DNA of 39,555 nt. Source: Microcoleus sp. MP8IB2.171. Its GTDB lineage: Bacteria > Cyanobacteriota > Cyanobacteriia > Cyanobacteriales > Microcoleaceae. A program made the translations under genes and the position numbers. Position 1 is the stretch's first letter, and every line of letters begins with the position of its first letter. Of this stretch, positions 9,832-18,562 are shown one piece after another. The notes below the pieces were generated by a model, which saw only the letters and a program-made list of their open reading frames with translations, did not search any database and was not told the origin of the DNA. Where the stretch lies: the NCBI GenBank assembly GCA_030248405.1, contig JARCMA010000277.1, forward strand, positions 1 to 39,555. Direction: 5' to 3'.

Positions 9832-10134
9832 TCTTTTTGCTCTTACTGCATCAACCTGTAAATCTAACTCTTGTTTGAGAACTTCTTTATACAGAAATTA
9901 AATGGCACTTAAAGCCTGATTTTGAGTTGAAGCAGCGACATTTTCTTCAACGGCTAAATGAGTTAAAAATTGTTCAATTTCTTTTCCACCCATTTCTCTA
10001 GGATGTCGTTTATTATGGAATAAAATATAGCGTTTAATCCAATTAATGTAGCTTTTTTCCGTTTTGTAAGAGTAATGCTTCAGACGAATGACATCACTTA
10101 CTTGTTCAAGGAGTTTTTTGGGACGTTGTTCCAT
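9832..10134 (-). pseudogene. Integron-type (phage_int_SAM_4) tyrosine integrase remnant: in-frame stop plus 3' truncation, catalytic domain absent
   Basis: MEQRPKKLLEQVSDVIRLKHYSYKTEKSYINWIKRYILFHNKRHPREMGGKEIEQFLTHLAVEENVAASTQNQALSAI*FLYKEVLKQELDLQVDAVRAKRS; homology-like sequence continues in the same frame past TAA, then breaks at the palindromic repeat. Confidence 0.9.
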
Positions 10135-10145
10135 AAGATGAGATC

Positions 10146-10311
10146 CAGAATGTTTCTTGATAGTATGACTATCTGGTATGTTATCCAGAAAATTTCTGGT
10201 TGTCATCGGAGAATATACAGAATGTTTCTAGCTATCATCCTCCTATGGGGTGATTATCCCGAAAGTTTCGGCTTTTTGTTCCATTGGGGTTGACTATACG
10301 GAAAATGTCGG
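10146..10311. repeat. Array of five degenerate palindromic boxes (consensus about CMGAAAnTTTCkG)
   Basis: CAGAATGTTTCTTG 10146-10159; CCAGAAAATTTCTGG 10185-10199; CAGAATGTTTCTAG 10218-10231; CCGAAAGTTTCGG 10259-10271; CGGAAAATGTCGG 10299-10311. Confidence 0.8.
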
Positions 10312-10317
10312 TATAAT
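10290..10317 (+). promoter_or_regulatory. Near-consensus sigma70-type promoter (TTGACT - 16 nt - TATAAT)
   Basis: TTGACT 10290-10295, spacer atacggaaaatgtcgg, TATAAT 10312-10317; points toward the HNH gene; palindrome box 5 occupies the spacer. Confidence 0.7.
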
Positions 10318-10484
10318 AAATAGTTAGCTGGCTGCGTTTCAGGATAGTTACTTATTTGAATTTGGTAGGCAAAGCTTTCACAGGCGTTAACCTGGATAGT
10401 TCAATTAAACTACTTGTGCTATAACGTAGAAAATTATTGGAAAATAAAACGACAGCTTTTGTAGTGCGAAGAGGTTTTTGGAGC

Positions 10485-11324
10485 ATGCGCTGTATTTTTT
10501 GCAAAAGCGACTCAAGCAAATCCAAGAGTGTCGAGCATATTATTCCTGAATCCCTCGGTAACACCACGAAAGTGCTTCCAAAAGGAATTGTCTGCGATAA
10601 ATGTAACAACTACTTCGCACGTAAAGTGGAGCAACCTTTTCTTGAAGCTCCAGCGTTGAAGTCTCTCCGTTTTCACCAAGCTATTCCTAATAAAAGGCAG
10701 AGAGTACCGCCCTTGACAGGGATCTTTTCATCCGAATTTCCGGTGACTTCATATCGCTATTTAGAAGGGCCGTATGCAGGATTAGTAGATATGCCGCCGG
10801 AAGCTATCAAAGTCCTTTTTGAAAGAAAGGGTGGGGAAATAATCTTTTCGGGGCATGATGAGCCTCCACCAGACAGAATCGTCTCAAGGTTTTTGGCTAA
10901 AGTAGCTCTCGAATTGATGGCTTTACGTATCTTAGAAGCCTGCAAAGAGATTGACGACTTAAATGCTTCTGACGGAATCGACTACTTAGTCAATGAAGCA
11001 CAGCTAGATATTCTTAGGAACCACGCTCGTCGAGGAGATACACCTGATTGGCCATACAATTCACGTCGTATTTATAAGCCTAATGAGAAATGGATCGATG
11101 AATTTGGCTCGGATGTCCAAATCGTTCATGAGTCTGATATTCTTCAGACAAATTGGGGCGAATGGTTTTGCGTTTTGGCTATTTTCGGTTTAGAGCTTGT
11201 AATCAACTGCGGTGGTCCTGAGATAGAGGGCTATCACCGTTGGTTATCAGAAAATAATGGTGATAGCCCTTTATACTCTGGAAAAAATAAGATGTCCTCT
11301 AAGCTGAGACGAATGCCCAGCTAA
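10485..11324 (+). CDS. HNH endonuclease family protein (HNH_5-like N-terminus) with uncharacterised C-terminal region
   Basis: MRCIFCKSDSSKSKSVEHIIPESLGN...GIVCDKCNNYFARKVEQPFL: CxxC...EHIIPxSLGN...CxxCNxxF. The track's upstream TTG start at 10437 is less likely than ATG 10485. Confidence 0.85.
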   Translation: MRCIFCKSDSSKSKSVEHIIPESLGNTTKVLPKGIVCDKCNNYFARKVEQPFLEAPALKSLRFHQAIPNKRQRVPPLTGIFSSEFPVTSYRYLEGPYAGLVDMPPEAIKVLFERKGGEIIFSGHDEPPPDRIVSRFLAKVALELMALRILEACKEIDDLNASDGIDYLVNEAQLDILRNHARRGDTPDWPYNSRRIYKPNEKWIDEFGSDVQIVHESDILQTNWGEWFCVLAIFGLELVINCGGPEIEGYHRWLSENNGDSPLYSGKNKMSSKLRRMPS

Positions 11325-11342
11325 CACTTCACGGCTGATCTT

Positions 11343-11448
11343 GTAGGGTGCGTTAACGGAGTGTAACGCACCATCAAATATACACAAATGTAACGCACCA
11401 TCTTTATGTTAATTTAAGGTGTGTTACGCTGTCGCTAACACACCCTAC
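11343..11448. repeat. 106-bp inverted-repeat element with GTAGGGTGCGTTA/TAACACACCCTAC ends
   Basis: Termini 11343-11355 and 11436-11448; same terminal signature as 5749-5886; internal taacgcacc repeats. Confidence 0.88.
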
Positions 11449-11453
11449 GACTG

Positions 11454-11762
11454 CTAATCGTCGCAATATCCTTGAGGTTTTTCCTTTCTGCCATCTTTAC
11501 CCCAATCTGGCGGATAAATTCCCTGAGCGATAAACCGATGAACACTAGAATACTCGCAATCTTGGGGATTTTTACACAATCCATGTCGAACCGGATTATC
11601 ATGAATATAATCGCAATGAAGCTCAAAATTCCGTTCATCCCGAATTAAATGCTCCCAAAACCGACGTTGCCAAAGATTACTTTCCCCTCGCTTTTGTCGT
11701 GATTGAGAAACCTCCCGATTAACCCCTAATTCTTGTCCATAATGTGCAGATATTTCATGTTA
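11454..11762 (-). pseudogene. REP-associated tyrosine transposase (RAYT / Y1_Tnp) C-terminal remnant
   Basis: Reverse-strand frame reads EISAHYGQELGVNREVSQSRQKRGESNLWQRRFWEHLIRDERNFELHCDYIHDNPVRHGLCKNPQDCEYSSVHRFIAQGIYPPDWGKDGRKEKPQGYCDD*; 'WQRRFWEHxIRDExxFxxHxDYIHxNPVxHGL' is diagnostic. N-terminal half missing, stop codon just upstream. Confidence 0.92.
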
Positions 11763-12050
11763 ACATCTTAAGTCATTTTATCTCAGGTAAAATCATCAAA
11801 ATTATTAAATTTATCATAAATATTTATTTCCCCAATGGCGTAAGTTATCTGTCTCAAGAGAGAGGGAAGGACAGAGAGTTTTAGTAATATTTTTCGAGAT
11901 CAAAAAATTGGCAGTAGCCAATAAGTAAGCTGTACTGCATTTAAATTGTATGTTGCGATGACCATCAAAAATCCTCTCCCCCGCTCTCCATCGAACTCTC
12001 TCCCCTCATCGGACTCTCCAACACCATACACAATCTAGATGCAGTACAGC

Positions 12051-13253
12051 TTATTTCCCTTCTACCAACAACTGTTCAAAATCCGCTGCCGGCACAGGAG
12101 GGCTGAACAAATATCCTTGCATAGCATCGCACTCGTAGCGCCAGAGAAAATCTTTTTCTGCTTCCGTCTCAACTCCTTCGGCAATTACATCAAGACAGAG
12201 ACTGTGCGCCATTTCAATAATAGCTTTCACAATCGCTGCATTGGTGCAACCATCGGTGATATTGCTGATAAAACAGCGGTCTATTTTTAAAGTATCGAAG
12301 GGGTATTGCGTCAAATAACTTAAAGAAGAATACCCAGTTCCGAAATCGTCAAGAGATATACAAACTCCCAAATTTTTCAAGTGTTGCAAAGTGGCGATCG
12401 CACTTTCGGCATCTTCTACCATTAAACTTTCTGTCAGCTCTAATTCCAAACTGCTCGCTTGCAAACCAGTTTCTGCTAAAATTTGGGCAACTCTGGTGCT
12501 GAGATCCGGTTGGTGAAATTGGCGTGGCGACAGATTCACCGCTATCCGCAGCAAAAAACCAGCATTTTGCCAAACTTGCATTTGCCTGCAAGCTGTCTGC
12601 AAAACCCACTCGCCTAACTGTACAATGAAGCCAGTTTCTTCGGCATGGGGAATAAATTCTGCGGGCGAAATCAGCCCTTTTTCTGGATGCACCCAGCGCA
12701 CTAAAGCTTCTGCGCTCATAATCTTACCTGTCTGGACATTGACTTGCGGCTGATAGTAAACTTGGAATTCTTCTCGTTCCAGTGCGTTGCACAAACAAGT
12801 TTTTATGTGATCTAATTTGTCGGCAGTATTTTCGATAAATTCGCTGCCTTGCGATCGCAAAGTATTGTACTGTTCGGCGACAGCTTCTTGTTTTTTCAAT
12901 CGGCTCGATATCGCGCCCACAAGTTCAGCTTTACTAAAAGGTTTAGTCAGGTAATCATCTGCTCCCAATTCCATACCTTGCCGCATTTCAGAGCGATCGG
13001 CTTTACCGGTCAGAAAAACAAAAGGTACTGTAGCAGTAACAGGATTCGATCGCAAGGCCACCAGCACCCCATATCCGTCAAGTTCTGGCATCATCACGTC
13101 GCAAATAATCACATCGGGAAGATTTGATACCGCCGCATATAAACCTTTTGCTCCATTTTCTGCACCCGTCACGTCGAAACCTTCAGCTTTGAGGAGTTTG
13201 AGAATATTCTCCCGAATTACTTGCTCGTCCTCAATCACTAGAATCTTTTTCAT
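12051..13253 (-). CDS. Response regulator with C-terminal EAL (c-di-GMP phosphodiesterase) domain
   Basis: REC: ILVIEDEQVIRENILKLL...VIICDVMMPELDGYGVL...FLTGKADRSEMRQGMELGADDYLTKPF; EAL: SAEALVRWVHPEKGLISPAEFIPHAEETG...DDFGTGYSSLSYL...EGVETEAEKDFL. Confidence 0.95.
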   Translation of the reverse strand: MKKILVIEDEQVIRENILKLLKAEGFDVTGAENGAKGLYAAVSNLPDVIICDVMMPELDGYGVLVALRSNPVTATVPFVFLTGKADRSEMRQGMELGADDYLTKPFSKAELVGAISSRLKKQEAVAEQYNTLRSQGSEFIENTADKLDHIKTCLCNALEREEFQVYYQPQVNVQTGKIMSAEALVRWVHPEKGLISPAEFIPHAEETGFIVQLGEWVLQTACRQMQVWQNAGFLLRIAVNLSPRQFHQPDLSTRVAQILAETGLQASSLELELTESLMVEDAESAIATLQHLKNLGVCISLDDFGTGYSSLSYLTQYPFDTLKIDRCFISNITDGCTNAAIVKAIIEMAHSLCLDVIAEGVETEAEKDFLWRYECDAMQGYLFSPPVPAADFEQLLVEGK

Positions 13254-13673
13254 ACGTCATTCCCTGAAAGCGGTATAATTGATAGGCGTTACTGAACGCG
13301 ATAAGCGTGGCAATCACTGAGAACGCACAGCTCGATCGGCCCAACAACCGAATATTTTCCGACACAAATAGCAAACGCCTGAAAAACGCTAATTTTTCAA
13401 GCACAACTAGATTAATGTTTCTGTGCTTACTCAGTGCCGTCCGTATTATTACGAGGTTAATTAATAATCTCTAAACTAATTCTAGGCGATCGATAGTTAG
13501 CAGCGCCTTAAATAACTGCTAAACTAATTGTGCCACCTGAACGATTGTCTGCAAACAATCTCAGCCTATTTATACCAGTTGCCAAAAACAATGCAACTGC
13601 AAGCAAGTTCCAAACCCTTGCGGAGTCAGTCTTCCCCATTCTTCAATGTAAAATCTAAACTTTTAAATCTCAA

Positions 13674-14189
13674 ATGGTATTACCTACTGGATTCCCTGAA
13701 CCCGCACAGAATGGGGTCATAGAAGTTAAGCAATATCCTCACTACCGCGCTGTCACCTACACCCACGCGGGCGATTTGCGACAAGCAACTGGCATCGCCT
13801 TCAATCCCTTATTTCAACACATCAGCAACAACCAAATTGCGATGACAACGCCAGTAGAAGCGCGCTACACTGCAACTTCCGGGGAAATCGATGCAGTTCC
13901 CCAAGCAGAAGTTTCGTTCCTCTATCCCGAACCAAATATCGCCCCCAGCAGCGTTAACTCCGCTGTAGAAATCACGGATACTTCGCCGATGACGGTTGTC
14001 AGCATCGGCGTGGGCGGGGCCTACACTTGGGAAAGCTACGAAAAGAACCTCCAGAAACTCAAAGATTGGCTTCAAGAACATCCTGAATACGAAATAGTCG
14101 GGCCGCCGCGCCGCTTTTTTTACAATTCCCCGATGACACCGGAAGCAACTAAAATCAGCGAGGTACAAATTCCGATCAAGTGCCGCTGA
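13674..14189 (+). CDS. SOUL-family heme-binding-like protein
   Basis: 171 aa: IEVKQYPHYRAVTY...FNPLFQHISNNQIAMTTPVEARY...PRRFFYNSPMTPE, typical of SOUL/heme-binding family proteins. Confidence 0.8.
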   Translation: MVLPTGFPEPAQNGVIEVKQYPHYRAVTYTHAGDLRQATGIAFNPLFQHISNNQIAMTTPVEARYTATSGEIDAVPQAEVSFLYPEPNIAPSSVNSAVEITDTSPMTVVSIGVGGAYTWESYEKNLQKLKDWLQEHPEYEIVGPPRRFFYNSPMTPEATKISEVQIPIKCR

Positions 14190-14592
14190 CGTGAACAACT
14201 AATTCGCGAATGTTGCCCCGCTGGCGGTGTTCCCAGAGATAAATTCCTTGCCAAGTTCCTAACAATAATCTACCGCGTGCGATCGGGATTTGTTCGGAAG
14301 TATGGGTCAGCGCAGTGCGAATGTGCGCCGGCATATCGTCTGGGCCTTCGGCATCGTGAATGTAACTCGCACCCTCCGGTACCAGTTTAGCCAAAAAGTT
14401 AGCCAAATCCTTAAGTACATCCGGGTCAGCATTTTCTTGAATCACCAAGCTAGCAGAAGTGTGGCGTAAAAATAAGCTACAAAGTCCCGTTTCAATACCA
14501 GAATTCGCCACCGCATCTTCTATCTTAGGAGTGATGTTGCACAGAGATTTTCCTGTAGTTTTAATTTTGAGTATTTCCTGGTGATGAAGCAT
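14176..14592 (-). CDS. yjbQ: YjbQ family (UPF0047) protein
   Basis: 138 aa: SGIETGLCSLFLRHTSASLVIQENADPDVLKDL...HDAEGPDDMPAHIRTALT...GRLLLGTWQGIYLWEHR. Confidence 0.93.
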   Translation of the reverse strand: MLHHQEILKIKTTGKSLCNITPKIEDAVANSGIETGLCSLFLRHTSASLVIQENADPDVLKDLANFLAKLVPEGASYIHDAEGPDDMPAHIRTALTHTSEQIPIARGRLLLGTWQGIYLWEHRQRGNIRELVVHVSGT

Positions 14593-14594
14593 TC

Positions 14595-14626
14595 GATTTT
14601 AGATTTTAGATTTTAGATTTTAGATT
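14595..14626. repeat. Heptanucleotide tandem repeat (GATTTTA)x4.5
   Basis: gattttagattttagattttagattttagatt. Confidence 0.95.
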
Positions 14627-14776
14627 GTGGGTGAAATTTTAGCAATAATCTTCAGTCGGCGGAGGCCGACTTCGTTTGTGTAGGCGCGATTTCAATCGCC
14701 GTCATTCGATTTTAGATTTGGGATTTGGGAGTATTTTAGATGAGATTGTTTGCAAAAATCTGCAATCACCATCATC

Positions 14777-15886
14777 CTAATCGCCATCTTGAAAATATTC
14801 TACAACAGCTTGGGCGATCGCCTCCGTACCATTTTTATCCAACTTATCCGACAAACGCGGCGGATGCATAGGTTGTCGCAAAAACTCCCAATCCCCCTCA
14901 AAAAACTCCGCCGCCGTCACAACTTGATGTTCCGCATAATTTTTCAGCCATTCCAACAACACCGCAGCTTCCGCAAAACCATCTCTCATAATAGAAACAA
15001 CAGGTATTTCCAAGCGCAAAGCTTCCGAAAAAGTGCTGTATCCCGGTTTAGAAACCAAGCGCCCGCAGACAGGCATCACATCCACCGGGCGCGGTAAAAT
15101 TGGGAAAGATTGTGCAAACTCTTGACTTTTGACTCTAATCAAATTCGGCAAATTCGGAGCTCCCGCATCAAAAGTGATAAATTGCCAATCGCTAAATTGC
15201 TGTAGATTGTGATAAGGAATTGCCTCTAAACCCAGCCCACCGAAAGTCAGCAATACAGTTTTTTCTAGCGGTGATTCGATACCGAATACTTCCCTAATTT
15301 TATCATTACTATAACGAGGATTTCCACCAGTCAAGCCAACATCTTGAATATTTGGGAAAGCAGCCATCGGTTCGTGTAAAGGCAGACGAAAAAGCAAATC
15401 GCACATTCCGAAACATTCACCAATCCAATCTGCTATTTCTACAAACTCCCCGCCCCAATCTCGATAGATAAAATCCCAGCCAAAATTGCTCATCATCCAG
15501 CAAGGAACCCCAGCAGATGCGGCAATTCGCGTTGCCAAAGGAGGAATATCTGCCAACACCAAACCCACCCGATTTTGCTTGATAAAATTAACTTCGCCGG
15601 CAATTATCGAATTTTGGTTTTTCCGAATTTCGCGCAATTTTTCCAGCGTCGCCTCTTTATCCATATGCAAACTATCAGCTTGCACGACACCCACATCTAA
15701 AGCGCGGGGACGAAGGATAAAATCGCCAGTAATATAACATTCTAGCAGCCAGCGAGGCGCAGTTGTGGTGATAATTAGTAAAAGATCTGGATTTAATTCT
15801 TGAATTTTTGCAGCTACGGACGAAACTCGGACAGCGTGGCCGAATCCATGATTTGTGATGGCAATATATAATGTTGGTCGAGACAT
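14777..15886 (-). CDS. Glycosyltransferase-like protein (GT28/L-arabinokinase N-terminal-like fold)
   Basis: 369 aa: LYIAITNHGFGHAVRVSSVAAKIQELNPDLLLIITTTAP...VLLTFGGLGLEAIP...CGRLVSKPGYSTFSEALRLEIPVV. Confidence 0.75.
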   Translation of the reverse strand: MSRPTLYIAITNHGFGHAVRVSSVAAKIQELNPDLLLIITTTAPRWLLECYITGDFILRPRALDVGVVQADSLHMDKEATLEKLREIRKNQNSIIAGEVNFIKQNRVGLVLADIPPLATRIAASAGVPCWMMSNFGWDFIYRDWGGEFVEIADWIGECFGMCDLLFRLPLHEPMAAFPNIQDVGLTGGNPRYSNDKIREVFGIESPLEKTVLLTFGGLGLEAIPYHNLQQFSDWQFITFDAGAPNLPNLIRVKSQEFAQSFPILPRPVDVMPVCGRLVSKPGYSTFSEALRLEIPVVSIMRDGFAEAAVLLEWLKNYAEHQVVTAAEFFEGDWEFLRQPMHPPRLSDKLDKNGTEAIAQAVVEYFQDGD

Positions 15887-16206
15887 TGATAATTAGTAAT
15901 GGGTAATTGGGAATTGGGAATTAGAGGTAGAGACTGGAAGGCAACAATGCCAAGCTTCAAGCGACGCAAAACCAACAATGACACAATTAATAACTAATGA
16001 CTAATGACTAAGCTGTTGTGAATTTAAATTGCATATTCCGGGCGGTTCTGCGGAGCAACTGCCGAGAAGAGTTTTATTATTATTGACTATAATAAAATTA
16101 TTGTTTAATGATGAACGCCACTCCTCTCTTTATGAATAAGTTAAAACTAAAATTTTTCCTCCTAACTTAATTATAATTGTACAGGCATCGAATATGCAAG
16201 AACCCA

Positions 16207-17220
16207 TCAATCGCGCGCGCCCTCAGACCAAACAGGCAATTGATTAATCTTATCCAGCGTGATATCTACATACTTTTGACCGTTCCCCGCCAGATTTTCG
16301 CCAAAATATCCATCATCGCCGTCGTGCTTTTGGGGGCCGCTGACAGCTTCTGTATAGCGGCCTTGTAAACGAGCTTGATTTAACGGAGAAGTCGCTAGCC
16401 AATACCAGCGAGTCGGAAAAACTATGCCGCCAATATCCTCAATTGAATCGCGAGTGCCGCGAAAGTGGAAAATGCGATCGGCTTCTGCAAAACCATTTTC
16501 TCCCGAAAACACGCCCCCAACCGAAACAACCGTAATTTCTGCCTTCAGCCATTCTTTAAGATAGGGAGTAGCACCCAAAGCAACTTGTGCGCCGCCGCTA
16601 GTGCCAATTAAAATAACTTGCAAAGGTTTTTGAGGATTAGCTGAAATTGGAGATTTAGCATTCATTCGCTCGATAATTGCATGAGCAATTCCCTGATTGT
16701 ATGCAAAACCGTAGCGATAATCTAGAGAAATTGCAAACCTCCAAAGATTGCGAATTTTGATGAATGTACCCCCCCCAATCGACCCACTTTTTCCCTGTGC
16801 TGCAAACCGCCAAAAAGGAGCTAGCCACCGCTGTCCGCCTAAACTTTTGTTAGAAGCTGAATAAGGAAAAACATCCCCCACTGCTACGCACTGCGGGTGA
16901 CTTTCAACTAAATGCTTGAGAAAAAATGCTTCTCCCGGTGTTAGTTCGTCCCCCGAAAAATCGCCAACTCCCGGTAAAAAGATGATATAACAATTGATCG
17001 GTGAAGACTTGCGCGCTTCTGGGCTGCTGTCGTTTCCGGGCAATATCTCCGGTGAATTTTTCTTGAAACTCAAAGTTTGGTCACTTTGACCCAGCCACCA
17101 GATAACAGTTCCCACTGGCGAAAGAATGCCCCAAATTATCAGGACTATACCTGCGACGCTTAACAAATTTAAACTTCCCCCGCGCAGCCACGCAAGTATC
17201 TGTAAAATCAATCTTAGCAT
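16207..17220 (-). CDS. Membrane-anchored alpha/beta-hydrolase-like protein, uncharacterised
   Basis: N-terminal TM segment (LLSVAGIVLIIWGILSPVGTVIWWLG); VILIGTSGGAQVALGA nucleophile-elbow-like motif. Confidence 0.6.
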   Translation of the reverse strand: MLRLILQILAWLRGGSLNLLSVAGIVLIIWGILSPVGTVIWWLGQSDQTLSFKKNSPEILPGNDSSPEARKSSPINCYIIFLPGVGDFSGDELTPGEAFFLKHLVESHPQCVAVGDVFPYSASNKSLGGQRWLAPFWRFAAQGKSGSIGGGTFIKIRNLWRFAISLDYRYGFAYNQGIAHAIIERMNAKSPISANPQKPLQVILIGTSGGAQVALGATPYLKEWLKAEITVVSVGGVFSGENGFAEADRIFHFRGTRDSIEDIGGIVFPTRWYWLATSPLNQARLQGRYTEAVSGPQKHDGDDGYFGENLAGNGQKYVDITLDKINQLPVWSEGARD

Positions 17221-17342
17221 TTAAGAAAATCTGGTAGAATGCGAATTAATTACCTAATTACGTAGAAATAGTTGGGTGATTCTGCTGTATTAAAGCTGAT
17301 TTTGTCAAAGTTGTCAACTATCTTGAGGAGCAGGAGTTCAAC

Positions 17343-17909
17343 GTGAAGGGAGAAGATTCAATTGCAGGTTTGCGGGCAACGCTTTGGAACGCACTTTCTT
17401 TGAACGCCAATTTTTACGAAAAAACTCCCTACACTCGCAGAACTAAGCGGATAGCTTTAACGATTGTAATTTTAGCAACGGTGTCGCGCGTTTTGGGTAG
17501 TGCCGTCATTTTGTTAATCAATCGAACTGAGCTATCCGTGTTATTGTTAGCACTTTGGATAGATGCTTTGGCACTGGTGGGGGGTTATTATTTTTGGACT
17601 TTCACTATCTTTAAAATTGGGCAGTGGCTGAAACCCGGTCATGTAAGTTATGGGGAGTTGTTGGTTCCGATCGGATTTGCCTACGCCCCCCAAGTGCTGA
17701 ATTTTTTAACGTTAATTCCCTTGCTGGGAGAAGGGATAGAGCGGATATTAGCTGTGTGGAGTTTGCTATCTGTAATTGTGGCGGTTCGCCAAGGTTTGGA
17801 TATTAAAACTCGCTGGGCGGTGTTAATCTGTTTTGCGGGTTGGCCGCTGATTCAAATTGCGATCGGGTTTGTGAAAGTTATTAAACAGTTGCTTCCACAA
17901 TGGCTTTAA
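17343..17909 (+). CDS. Yip1-like integral membrane protein
   Basis: 188 aa, several TM segments, 'WTFTIFKIGQWLKPGHVSYGELLVPIGFAYAPQVLNFL...WSLLSVIVAVRQGLD' typical of Yip1-domain proteins; ATG is preceded by an in-frame GTG. Confidence 0.7.
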   Translation: MKGEDSIAGLRATLWNALSLNANFYEKTPYTRRTKRIALTIVILATVSRVLGSAVILLINRTELSVLLLALWIDALALVGGYYFWTFTIFKIGQWLKPGHVSYGELLVPIGFAYAPQVLNFLTLIPLLGEGIERILAVWSLLSVIVAVRQGLDIKTRWAVLICFAGWPLIQIAIGFVKVIKQLLPQWL

Positions 17910-18562
17910 ATTCAGGAAATTGTGATAGGTTTCAGGCAAAAATGACAAGGAAAATTCACGGTTTTAAGTCCCGATCGCAGATTTTGCAAGTAAGCGATTA
18001 ATAACAATTTCAAAAGGCAGCTAATTTGGGAATGGCGATCGCCCATAAGCCCCTTAACCTGTTGATTCCTGCACGCACTAAGCCCAAAGAAACCGGGTTT
18101 TGTACCAAATCTACAGGCTGCAACGAAGGATTTTAGTAAAAAAAACGGTTTCTGACCGATCGCGGGCAAGTCAAACTGTTACAATAAAATTGCATTGGGG
18201 TGCAATACTTTTGCTCAAAATACGTAATTTGAAACAAAAGCATTCCCCGATCGCCCGAAGAAACATTGTCGATAGCTCGCTTTAAGAGAATGCTTGACAG
18301 GGGAGCGGCAACACAGTAGATTGGGACATGAGTGATCTGGTGATTGATAACGTTAATTTGCCTTGGCACAGTTCGATCGCACAGCCAGACGGCAAACACA
18401 CCCCAACTATTCGGCTCTCCCCACTGTCCGCCTCCTCTTAGTAGCGATACATTGAATAAAAGGAAATACACAAAAATTTACATATATAATTTGTGTAGTG
18501 ATCCAAATCGCTCCTCACCAGCAGCGATACAGCCCTCGCCAAGACAGTAGGAAAGAAAAAAT

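Noticed and set aside
10352-10609. 85-aa minus ORF overlapping the HNH gene start
   Set aside because: Antisense to the conserved CIFC...EHIIPESLGN motif region.
11318-11460. Possible integron attC site after the HNH gene (AGCTAACACTTCACGGCTG resembles an attC R'' end)
   Set aside because: No matching GTTRRRY half or bulged hairpin of attC type; the downstream palindrome belongs to the GTAGGGTG repeat family.
11435-11638. Track ORF of 67 aa (MNGILSFIAIIFMIIRF...)
   Set aside because: Wrong frame of the RAYT remnant; the adjacent frame gives the diagnostic WQRRFWEHLIRDERN...DYIHDNPVRHGL sequence.
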